A stretch of 19,821 nt of DNA from AC-37 sp045805345 (lineage in GTDB: Bacteria; Actinomycetota; Thermoleophilia; Solirubrobacterales; Thermoleophilaceae): assembly GCA_045805345.1 (NCBI GenBank), contig JBJMLK010000224.1, positions 1 through 19,821 of the forward strand, written 5' to 3'. Under the pieces are notes generated by a model that had not been told where the DNA came from, searched no databases, and was given only the letters and a program-made list of their open reading frames with translations. Made by a program: the position numbers and the translations under genes. This document shows, piece after piece, positions 1 through 5,629 of the stretch (position 1 is the first letter of the stretch; the number at the start of each line of letters is the position of its first letter).

Positions 1-1125
1 GGCGATCGCGACCGTGACCGGCGCGCCGCTGCCGGTGGCCGGCAGCACGCGCAGGCTCCGCGCGGGACCGACCGACTCCTGCCCGCGCCGGCGCAGGCGC
101 GCGCGCCAGTACACCCGGCGACCCGGCGCGAGCCCGGTCACCTCGGCGAGCGCGGCCTGGAACGAGTTGGTGCGGCCCGCGTGCACCCGGCGGCTGTCGC
201 GGAAGCGCCGGTCGGCCGACAGCTCGATGGCGACCCGCGCGGGCACGTCGGACGCCACGCGGATCTTCGCGCCGTGCGCGAGCGGGGCGCCCGCCGTGGC
301 CGCGACCACCGACGGCCGCGTGACCCGTGGTCGCCCGGACGCGTGGATCGCGATCTCGGCGAACGACGCGGTGGAGCGCTCGCGGATCTTGTCGAGCACC
401 GCCTTGCCGACGGCCGTGTGCAACACGGCCTCGCCCTCCTGGACCCCGTACGGGAGGAGGTGAAGGTTGCCGAGCGCCGGCACCGGGCCGCCGCTGCTGG
501 GGAAGAGCGTGCGCGCGGTGGCGAGCACGCCGGGATCGCCCGGACGCTGGAGCGCCGCGGCCGCATCGCTGGCCTCGACCCGCACCGGGGCGCCCGACGC
601 CGGCTCGACCACCGCGACGAGCGTGGTCGGCCTGCTCCCCCGGGCGCTGAACGACATCCGCACCGTACCGACCGGTTGGGCGGGCACGCGCGCGAGCTCG
701 TGCACCCCCGCGGGCGAGCGCCGCAGCAGGATCAGGGCGTGCTGCTCGTCGTCGAGCACCGCCGCGTAGTAGCTGCGCGGGCCCACGCGGCGGAGCACGA
801 GGCCGGTGCCGGCGCCGGCGGCCTCGACGATCGCCGCGATCCCGCCGTCGCGGAGGCGCCTGTCGACGGCGAAGGCCACCGGTCGCGGGTCGCAGGGGAA
901 CACATCCGAGCCCGCCTCGAGGAGACCGCGGCCGGCGTGCCGGCGCAGGTTCGCGACTCCGGCGCAGCGCCAGCCCGGCCAGCCCACGCCGGGCGCGAGC
1001 GAGCGGAAGTCGAGGGTGCTCGACCACGAGCTGCGCGCACCCGCGCGCGCGGGAAGCGCGAGCGCCGCGCCGGCCCCCGCCCCCGCCGCCAGCAGCTCGC
1101 GGCGGCTGACGCCCTCGCCGTGCAT
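1..1125 (-). CDS. Tat-exported PhoD-like phosphatase/phosphodiesterase (partial, 3' end outside window)
   Basis: The frame is open from an ATG at 1125 to the left edge, giving 375 codons with no stop. The N-terminus has a twin-arginine export signal: SRRELL at residues 7-12, then an Ala/Gly-rich hydrophobic stretch ending near ALPARA. Residues about 60-250 look like a beta-rich, laminin-G/concanavalin-like region that I cannot assign firmly. Residues about 275-365 match the Fn3-like N-terminal domain of PhoD-type enzymes (VPARVAIELSADRRF, then GLAPGRRVYWRARL). The last visible residues, VTVAIA, are where the metallophosphatase domain normally begins (AxxSC). Known PhoD enzymes are secreted Ca/Fe-dependent phosphodiesterases, but the catalytic metal ligands lie outside the window, so activity is inferred. 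The long N-terminal region before the Fn3-like domain is more than classical PhoD carries. No clear Shine-Dalgarno precedes the ATG. Confidence 0.75.
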   Translation of the reverse strand, partial: MHGEGVSRRELLAAGAGAGAALALPARAGARSSWSSTLDFRSLAPGVGWPGWRCAGVANLRRHAGRGLLEAGSDVFPCDPRPVAFAVDRRLRDGGIAAIVEAAGAGTGLVLRRVGPRSYYAAVLDDEQHALILLRRSPAGVHELARVPAQPVGTVRMSFSARGSRPTTLVAVVEPASGAPVRVEASDAAAALQRPGDPGVLATARTLFPSSGGPVPALGNLHLLPYGVQEGEAVLHTAVGKAVLDKIRERSTASFAEIAIHASGRPRVTRPSVVAATAGAPLAHGAKIRVASDVPARVAIELSADRRFRDSRRVHAGRTNSFQAALAEVTGLAPGRRVYWRARLRRRGQESVGPARSLRVLPATGSGAPVTVAIA

Positions 1126-1146
1126 CTGGGGATTATCGCGTGCGTT

Positions 1147-1187
1147 GGTGGCGCCCCACGCCACCCGGGTGGCGCCCCGCGCCACCC
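1147..1187. repeat. Two tandem hairpin units, period 21 bp
   Basis: Two adjacent copies, differing at one base over 20, each form a hairpin. GGTGGCG/CGCCACC (1147-1153 with 1159-1165) has a CCCCA loop, and GGGTGGCG/CGCCACCC (1167-1174 with 1180-1187) has a CCCCG loop. They lie 22-62 bases upstream of the PhoD-like start, so they could sit in its promoter or mRNA leader. On that strand the loops read TGGGG and CGGGG. Confidence 0.7.
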
Positions 1188-1228
1188 GGCTCGTCGCCCG
1201 GGCGTGGGTTCGGTTGGCAATTACGGGT

Positions 1229-1248
1229 GAGCCGGCGAGTGTCGGCTC
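1229..1248. promoter_or_regulatory. Inverted repeat GAGCCG-N8-CGGCTC, possible operator
   Basis: Six-base perfect arms are separated by eight bases. The right arm is part of GTCGGCTCTCACC (1241-1253), which recurs with one change at 14984-14996, also inside an inverted repeat upstream of a gene. Its role as a regulator site is inferred. Confidence 0.35.
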
Positions 1249-1255
1249 TCACCGT

Positions 1256-1293
1256 TCGTCAGTTAACCGTGCCATAGGGCGGTTAAGTGACGA
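1256..1293. promoter_or_regulatory. 38-bp inverted repeat (14-base arms, one mismatch), candidate operator
   Basis: TCGTCAGTTAACCG (1256-1269) is mirrored by CGGTTAAGTGACGA (1280-1293), with one mismatched pair (1262/1287) and a 10-base spacer. The AT-containing core TTAACCG/CGGTTAA stands out in this GC-rich region. The arm centres are about two helical turns apart, as expected for a dimeric regulator. A hairpin in RNA is equally possible. Confidence 0.5.
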
Positions 1294-1319
1294 GTCAACG
1301 CTGGACCGCCGCGGCAGGG

Positions 1320-1337
1320 GGTGCGGGCAACCGCACC
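1320..1337 (+). other. Seven-bp hairpin with GCAA (GNRA) loop
   Basis: GGTGCGG (1320-1326), GCAA (1327-1330) and CCGCACC (1331-1337) form a perfect seven-bp stem capped by a GNRA tetraloop when read on the plus strand. GNRA loops are typical of structured RNAs, so this may be part of the leader of the frames starting at 1424/1473. There is no poly-U tract, so it is not a standard terminator. Confidence 0.4.
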
Positions 1338-1423
1338 ACCGGACACATGGAGCCCCCCTAGGACGCGGCACGCACGGCTGGGATTCTGTCCCCACAACGG
1401 AGGACCACGGAGACAGAGGCCAG

Positions 1424-1558
1424 ATGAACGCGAACCTGCTCACCCCCCACATCGCCAAGGCGTCCCGCCCCCATGACGCTCGCGGAGTGGCCTCGATTCG
1501 TGACGTGGCTCACCGGAGAGGGCGGCGACGGATCCGGGCGATGCGATCCCGGCCCTAG
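1424..1558 (+). CDS. Possible 44-aa leader or broken N-terminal ORF
   Basis: An ATG at 1424 follows a plausible ribosome site (GAGG about five bases upstream) and opens a 44-codon frame beginning MNANLLTPHIAK. From 1473 onward it overlaps the thrombospondin-type-3 frame in a different register. Its C-terminal half is a run of Arg-rich residues of the kind that arises when GC-rich DNA is read out of frame. It may be a leader peptide, the original N-terminus of the next gene separated by a frameshift, or chance. No family is recognised. Confidence 0.2.
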   Translation: MNANLLTPHIAKASRPHDARGVASIRDVAHRRGRRRIRAMRSRP

Positions 1559-2393
1559 GCGACGGGACCGGCAGCCGGCGGTCGATGACCGCCTGATCAG
1601 CCGCCTCGACGACTGCCGGCGCGTGGCGAACCCGCACCAGGCCGACGCGGACCTGGACGTGCGCGGCGACGCATGCGACACCGACGACGACGGCGACGGC
1701 CTGCCGGACCGCGCTCGGAGCGAGCGCGGCGCCGCGCGGATCGACCTCGATTCCGATGACGACGGCGTGAGCGACGCGCGCGAGGCGCGGATCGAGCACA
1801 CGCGCCCGCGGCATTTCGACAGCGACCGCGACGGCATCTCCGACGGCGTCGAGCTCGGCGCCGCGAAGCCGATCGCCGATCCGCCCGGCGCGGTTCGCGG
1901 GACCGACCCGAGGCGCTTCCGCCGCGACCTCGACCCGGCCACGCGCACCAAGCCGCGCAATCCCGACACCGACGGCGACGGCCGCCCCGACGGCGTCGAG
2001 GACGCGAACCGCAACGGCCGCCGCGACCCCGGGGAGAGCGACCCGCTGCGCCAGGCGCCTACCGTTCGGGCATGGCGACCGAGCGCGCATCGGGCGGCGC
2101 GAACGTGGTCCGGCGCGTGTTCGCGGCGTTCAACCGTGGCGACTCGAGCGAGGCGCGGGAGCTCTGGACCGAGGACGCCGAGTGGCGACCCGCGTACTTC
2201 GGCGGCGGGCTCGTCGAGGGCGCCGTCTACCGCGGCCAAGACGAGATCGCCGACTTCATCGCGGTCCAGGCCGACACCTGGGAGAGCCTGTCCGCCACGC
2301 CCCTCGCGTTCCGCGAGGCCGGCGGTCGTGTGCTCGTGGAGGTTCAGATCGAGGCCGTGGGGCGCACGAGCGGGCTGCCGGTCGAGCGGATGA
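1473..2393 (+). CDS. Thrombospondin type-3 repeat (calcium-binding) protein, probably a fragment
   Basis: The frame encodes unmistakable TSP3-type calcium-binding repeats. These are DDCRRVANPHQADADLD at residues about 46-62, GDACDTDDDGDGLPD just after, and further DSDDDGVSD, DSDRDGISDG and DTDGDGRPDGVEDANRNG units up to about residue 190. Such repeats normally occur in long secreted or cell-surface proteins. Here the N-terminus has no signal peptide or membrane segment. The C-terminal 110 residues (from about 2060) become Arg/Ser/Ala-rich and lie inside the next gene in another register, so they are unlikely to be a genuine part of the protein. The true product may end near 2060, or the whole unit may be a decaying piece of a larger gene. 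The ATG at 1473 lacks a clear ribosome site. The repeats are certain; the gene boundaries are not. Confidence 0.45.
   Translation: MTLAEWPRFVTWLTGEGGDGSGRCDPGPRRRDRQPAVDDRLISRLDDCRRVANPHQADADLDVRGDACDTDDDGDGLPDRARSERGAARIDLDSDDDGVSDAREARIEHTRPRHFDSDRDGISDGVELGAAKPIADPPGAVRGTDPRRFRRDLDPATRTKPRNPDTDGDGRPDGVEDANRNGRRDPGESDPLRQAPTVRAWRPSAHRAARTWSGACSRRSTVATRARRGSSGPRTPSGDPRTSAAGSSRAPSTAAKTRSPTSSRSRPTPGRACPPRPSRSARPAVVCSWRFRSRPWGARAGCRSSG
2060..2065 (+). promoter_or_regulatory. Candidate -10 element (TACCGT) for leaderless start at 2072
   Basis: TACCGT fits the actinobacterial TAnnnT -10 pattern and lies six bases before the ATG at 2072. That spacing would put the transcript start at or next to the start codon. 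No clear -35 is seen. The same arrangement occurs before 17752. Confidence 0.35.
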
Positions 2394-2497
2394 CCTGGAA
2401 CGTGTTCGAGCTCAGGGACGGGCGGATCGCCTCGGGGCGCGTCTACACGACCGAGGCGGACGCCCTCGACGCGTTCTGGGAACATCCGCGGCCGTGA
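2072..2497 (+). CDS. NTF2/SnoaL-like cone-fold protein
   Basis: This 141-aa protein has the typical layout of the SnoaL-like/NTF2 superfamily. An N-terminal helix (VVRRVFAAFNRGD) is followed by LWTEDAEWRPA, the YRGQDEIADFI helix and a beta-sheet with GRVLVEVQIEAVGRTSG and MTWNVFELRDGRI. Members are small, often dimeric proteins that act as enzymes on hydrophobic substrates or only bind ligands, so the exact role cannot be read from sequence. Its stop codon overlaps the GTG start of the downstream alpha-hydroxy-acid dehydrogenase by four bases (GTGA), implying translational coupling and a linked function. A paralogue sharing the GRTSG stretch lies at 5186-5569 and also leads a two-gene unit. 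The ATG at 2072 is chosen because it begins the conserved domain and sits at leaderless spacing from a TAnnnT box. Confidence 0.85.
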   Translation: MATERASGGANVVRRVFAAFNRGDSSEARELWTEDAEWRPAYFGGGLVEGAVYRGQDEIADFIAVQADTWESLSATPLAFREAGGRVLVEVQIEAVGRTSGLPVERMTWNVFELRDGRIASGRVYTTEADALDAFWEHPRP

Positions 2498-3705
2498 CGC
2501 GCTTCGCAGCCGACCGCCCGCTCGGCGTAGCGCCGGCCACGGCGCTCGACTACCGCGAGCTCGCGCGGCGGCGCCTGCCGCGCCAGCTGTTCGACTACGT
2601 GGACGGCGGCGCCTACGACGAGCGCACCATGCGCGCGAACGTGAGCGACCTCCAGGACGTGCTGCTGCGGCAGGTGGTGATGCGCGACGTGAGCGTCCGC
2701 GACCAGAGCGTGGAGGTGCTCGGCCAGCAACTCGCGCTGCCGATCGTGCTCGCGCCGGTCGGGCTCGGCGGGATGCTCGCGCCCCGCGCGGAGGTGCAGG
2801 CGGCACGGGCCGCGGAGGCCGCCGGGGTGCCGTTCGTGGAGTCGACGGTCTCGATCTGCAGCATCGAGGAGGTGGCGCGGTCGACCTCCACCCCGCCCTG
2901 GTTCCAGCTCTACGTGATGCGCGACCGCGGCTATGCGCACGACCTGATGGCGCGCGCCCGTGCGGTCGACGCGCCCGTGCTGGTGCTGACCGTGGACCTC
3001 GCGGTGGTCGGCGCACGCCACCGCGACACGCGCAACGCGATGGTCGGCGAGCCGAGTGGGTGGGCAAAGCTGCGGCGCGGGCTCGACATCGCGAGCCATC
3101 CGCGATGGGTCAGGTCGGTGGGCGTGGGCGGGCGGCCGCTCACGTTCGGCAACCTCGAGAAGGCGGTTCCCGAGGCCCAGTCCCCCACCGCCTTCCGCGA
3201 CTGGGTCGATCAGCAGTTCGACCCGAGCGTGACCTGGGACGACATCGCCTGGGTGCGCGAGAACTGGGACCGCCGGCTGATCGTGAAGGGCGTGCTCGAC
3301 CCCGAGGACGCGCGCCGCGCCGCCGACGCGGGCGTCGACGGGCTCGTCGTGTCGAACCACGGCGGCCGCCAGCTCGACGCCGTGCCCTCGACCGCGCGCG
3401 CGCTGCCTGCGGTGGCGGACGCCGTGGGCGACGAGATCGAGGTGCTCGCCGACGGCGGCGTGCGCACCGGCCTGGACGTGGTGAAGATGGTGGCCATGGG
3501 CGCGCGCGCCGTGCTGATCGGGCGCCCCTGGGCGTGGGCCGTGGCGGCGCGCGGACAGGCCGGCGTGGGTCACGTGCTCGAGGTGATGAAGGCCGACATC
3601 GACGTCGCGCTCGGCCTGACCGGCCAGACGGCGATCGCCGACCTGGACCGCTCCGCTCTCTACATGCCCGGCGAGCCGACGGCCCCGGGCATGGAGGCCG
3701 GCTAG
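2494..3705 (+). CDS. FMN-dependent alpha-hydroxy-acid dehydrogenase (L-lactate dehydrogenase LldD-type)
   Basis: The 403-aa product has the full FMN-dependent alpha-hydroxy-acid dehydrogenase fold. Residues 33-40 read FDYVDGGA; then come PIVLAPVGLGGMLAPRAE (about 83-100), FQLYVMRDR (137-145) and TVDLAVVGARHRDTRN (166-181). VKG at 264-266 and the active-site SNHGGRQLD (287-295) hold the catalytic His289 and Arg292. The FMN-phosphate region ADGGVRTGLDVVKMVAMGARAVLIGR follows. Family enzymes oxidise L-lactate, glycolate, mandelate or similar 2-hydroxy acids to 2-oxo acids. Overall layout, including the insert between RDTRN and the WDDIAWVRENW helix, resembles actinobacterial LldD-type proteins rather than the MftD peptide-modifying branch, but the substrate is unproven. 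It starts with GTG overlapping the upstream NTF2-like stop. It ends one base before the opposing sulfatase gene. Confidence 0.93.
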   Translation: MTRFAADRPLGVAPATALDYRELARRRLPRQLFDYVDGGAYDERTMRANVSDLQDVLLRQVVMRDVSVRDQSVEVLGQQLALPIVLAPVGLGGMLAPRAEVQAARAAEAAGVPFVESTVSICSIEEVARSTSTPPWFQLYVMRDRGYAHDLMARARAVDAPVLVLTVDLAVVGARHRDTRNAMVGEPSGWAKLRRGLDIASHPRWVRSVGVGGRPLTFGNLEKAVPEAQSPTAFRDWVDQQFDPSVTWDDIAWVRENWDRRLIVKGVLDPEDARRAADAGVDGLVVSNHGGRQLDAVPSTARALPAVADAVGDEIEVLADGGVRTGLDVVKMVAMGARAVLIGRPWAWAVAARGQAGVGHVLEVMKADIDVALGLTGQTAIADLDRSALYMPGEPTAPGMEAG

Positions 3706-3706
3706 C

Positions 3707-5140
3707 TCACCGCGCGGCCCCGCCGGGCGCGTCCTCGCGCAGGCAGCCCTTGCCGCTGCACGTACGCAGCGCCGCGAGACGGTTGGCGAGGTCCGCCTCC
3801 ACGTCCTGGTAGTACGGGGACGAGGCGAGGTTCTCGAGCTCGTCCGGGTCGCTCGCGAGGTCGTACAGCTCGCGCTCGCCGTTCGTGTACTCGGCGTAGA
3901 ACCAGCGCTCCGTCCGCACGGCGGCGTAATGCACGCGCACGCCGAACGAGTAGAAGCCCTCGATCAGCAGATCGCGGTCCGGCAGCGTGCCGCCGCGCAT
4001 GAGCGGCATCAGCGATACGCCGTCCTCCGTCAGGCCGGCCTCGGCGCCCGTGGCGTCGAGGATCGTGGGCGCCAGGTCCTGGTTCGACGCGAGCGCGCCC
4101 ACGTGCACGTCGTGCGGGAGATCGGGTCCGCGGATCACGAGCGGCACCCGGATCGACTCCTCGTACGGCAGCAGCTTGCCGAACGGCACCCGGTGCTCGC
4201 CGTGGATGTAGCCGTTGTCCGAGGTGAAGACCAGGATCGTGTGACCCAGCTCGTGGTGGTCGCGCAGCGCCTGCACGATCCGGCCGACGCCGCGGTCCAC
4301 CGCCTGGAGCGACTCCAGCTCGCGCTCCCAGTTGGTGCGAATCGCCGCCCGGTAGACCCTGTTCAGACGGGGGTACTGGCGGATGGTGGCCGGCTTGTCG
4401 CTCACGTCCGCCTCGTTGTAGGAGGGCGCACCCGGCAGCGGTGCCCCCGCGAAGTCGCCGCGGTCCTGCGGCGCTGGCACGGGCGTGGGGATCGGCTTGT
4501 GCGGGCTGTCGAAGGCGAAGTGCGGCGCCACGTACGTGGTCCACATGAAGAACGGACGGTCGTCCCCCGAGGCGCGGCGGATCTGCTTCACCGCCTTGTT
4601 GGTGAGCACGTGCGTCTGGTAGTTGCGCGGCCTGCGCACGTAGTGGTGCGGATGGCCGTCGTCGTTGATCGTGAAGCCGTAGTAGCGGTAGGTGGTCGGG
4701 TCCACCAGGCCGTGCCAGTCGGTCCAGCCCGGCGGCACCTCGCTCGGGTCCCGCTCCCCATAGCCGTTGAGGTACTTGCCGACGAGGATCGTGCGGTAGC
4801 CGGCGCGGTTGAGCCACACCGGCAGCGTCTCGTTCCCGCGCAGCTTCGTGAAGCCGCCGTTCGGCGGCTTGTTGTTCCTCACGCCGTGGTTGTGCGCGTA
4901 CTGGCCGGTGAGGAACGTGGCCCGCGACGGGCAGCAGAGCGGGAACGAGACGAACGAGTTGTCGAAGCTCACGCCCTGCCTCACGATCAGGCGCTGAACC
5001 GTCGGCATCGCGTACAGCGAGGTGGGGGTCTGGTCGTCGGTCTCGATGACCACGACGTTCGGGCGCCGCGCAGCGGCGGCGGGCGCGCAGGCCGCCAGGA
5101 CCACCAGCACGAGGACGACGATCGCTGCGCGACACCTCAC
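3707..5140 (-). CDS. Lipoprotein sulfatase (type I, formylglycine-dependent)
   Basis: This protein of about 477 aa belongs to the arylsulfatase/alkaline phosphatase superfamily. The N-terminus is a lipoprotein signal (hydrophobic VVLVLVVLAAC, lipobox LAAC with Cys18), so it should be anchored outside the membrane. NVVVIETDDQ supplies metal-binding Asp residues, and CCPSR starting at Cys69 is the C-x-P-S-R signature whose Cys is converted to formylglycine. GKYLNGYG, TSDNGYIHGEHR (metal Asp/Asn plus His) and a C-terminal ELYDLASDPDELENLA complete a typical sulfatase. The substrate, such as a sulfated polysaccharide or glycan, is unknown. No formylglycine-generating enzyme is nearby. A longer GTG start at 5155 overlaps the ribosome site itself, so the GTG at 5140 is preferred. 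The gene lies downstream of an NTF2-like gene on the same strand. Confidence 0.92.
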   Translation of the reverse strand: MRCRAAIVVLVLVVLAACAPAAAARRPNVVVIETDDQTPTSLYAMPTVQRLIVRQGVSFDNSFVSFPLCCPSRATFLTGQYAHNHGVRNNKPPNGGFTKLRGNETLPVWLNRAGYRTILVGKYLNGYGERDPSEVPPGWTDWHGLVDPTTYRYYGFTINDDGHPHHYVRRPRNYQTHVLTNKAVKQIRRASGDDRPFFMWTTYVAPHFAFDSPHKPIPTPVPAPQDRGDFAGAPLPGAPSYNEADVSDKPATIRQYPRLNRVYRAAIRTNWERELESLQAVDRGVGRIVQALRDHHELGHTILVFTSDNGYIHGEHRVPFGKLLPYEESIRVPLVIRGPDLPHDVHVGALASNQDLAPTILDATGAEAGLTEDGVSLMPLMRGGTLPDRDLLIEGFYSFGVRVHYAAVRTERWFYAEYTNGERELYDLASDPDELENLASSPYYQDVEADLANRLAALRTCSGKGCLREDAPGGAAR

Positions 5141-5154
5141 TGCCGCTGGGAACA

Positions 5155-5159
5155 CCTCC
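5155..5159 (-). promoter_or_regulatory. Shine-Dalgarno GGAGG of the sulfatase gene
   Basis: On the minus strand GGAGGTG (5159-5153) is a near-full match to the anti-SD sequence. The GTG at 5155 overlaps it and cannot be served by it, whereas the GTG at 5140 lies 14 bases downstream. That spacing is somewhat long but usable, which decides the start in favour of 5140. Confidence 0.5.
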
Positions 5160-5185
5160 AGCGCGTCAACGCAGCGGTGGTCACC

Positions 5186-5569
5186 TCACAGGCCGACCTC
5201 CCGCAGCGCGTCGTCGCGCTCGCCGTAGATGCGCACGCGCCTGATCCGGTCGCCCTCGAATTCGTACACGTTGCCGACCTCGCGGCTGAGCGCAACGCCG
5301 CTCGTGCGGCCGCTGGCCGACGCCAGGACAAACGCGAGCGCCCGGTCGCCCACCAGCTCGAGACGCTCGATCTCCAGGTGGAAGTCGGGCCCGGCTTCTT
5401 CGATCTCGGCCAAGAAGCGCCGGATGCCATCGGGCCCCTCGTGCACCCCGTGGAGCGGCGAGATCGGCGAGTGCAGCTCGACGTTCGCCGTGCAGCAGGC
5501 GATGTAGGCGTCGGCGTCCCGCGCGTTCACCGCCGCGACCACGCTCCTGACCAGATCCTCGCGCGACAC
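5186..5569 (-). CDS. NTF2/SnoaL-like protein, second copy
   Basis: This 127-aa protein has the SnoaL-like layout. The helix VSREDLVRSVVAAVNARDADAY is followed by CCTANVELHSPIS, the helical GPDGIRRFLAEIEEAG and beta-strands ending VGNVYEFEGDRIRRVRIYGERDDALREVG. The family covers isomerases, dehydratases, hydrolases and ligand binders, so its chemistry cannot be assigned. It shares GRTSG and the following (N/E)V(Y/F)E(F/L)-x-GDRI-like strand with the protein at 2072-2497, consistent with an old duplication. The GTG at 5569 starts the conserved domain and lies eight bases after GATACT, a possible -10. The sulfatase gene follows after a 45-base gap on the same strand, probably in the same transcript. 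It is divergent from the desaturase gene. Confidence 0.82.
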   Translation of the reverse strand: MSREDLVRSVVAAVNARDADAYIACCTANVELHSPISPLHGVHEGPDGIRRFLAEIEEAGPDFHLEIERLELVGDRALAFVLASASGRTSGVALSREVGNVYEFEGDRIRRVRIYGERDDALREVGL

Positions 5570-5629
5570 GCCCGGCGAGTATCGCAGCGCGGGTTGATCC
5601 GGTCCGTGCGGTGGGGCGAAGTAGGTCGC
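5570..5629. promoter_or_regulatory. Divergent promoter region (NTF2-like/sulfatase versus desaturase)
   Basis: Sixty bases separate the two start codons. On the plus strand TTGATC (5594-5599) could be a -35, with a weak -10 CGAAGT (5617-5622) seven bases before the desaturase ATG. On the minus strand GATACT lies eight bases before the GTG at 5569. Both would give leaderless or nearly leaderless mRNAs. The boxes were picked by eye. Confidence 0.35.

Larger units (their letters stand above)
1126..1423. other. Intergenic region rich in inverted repeats
   Basis: This 298-base spacer lies between the minus-strand PhoD-like gene and the plus-strand reading frames starting at 1424/1473. I see no convincing gene in it. 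It holds two tandem hairpins (1147-1187), a spaced inverted repeat (1229-1248), a 38-base inverted repeat with 14-base arms (1256-1293) and a hairpin with a GCAA loop (1320-1337). It probably carries the promoter of the PhoD-like gene and possibly a structured plus-strand leader. It does not match any riboswitch class I could recall. Confidence 0.6.

Noticed and set aside
1384..1393. TTCTGTCCCC shared with the left half of the 12013-12062 palindrome
   Set aside because: A single 10-base match in 20 kb without the rest of the palindrome is not meaningful.
1358..3067. 569-codon minus-strand frame
   Set aside because: Arg/Pro/Ala/Ser-rich low-complexity sequence antisense to TSP3, NTF2-like and LldD genes, all of which have recognisable motifs on the plus strand.
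2494..3705. Mycofactocin MftD
   Set aside because: No MftA/B/C or other mycofactocin genes are near, and the N-terminus with FDYVDGGA and the overall layout fit LldD-type enzymes better.
3929..5629. Long plus-strand open frame upstream of and in frame with the desaturase
   Set aside because: It is antisense to the sulfatase, has His/Arg/Val-rich shadow composition and no domain. The desaturase clearly starts at 5630.
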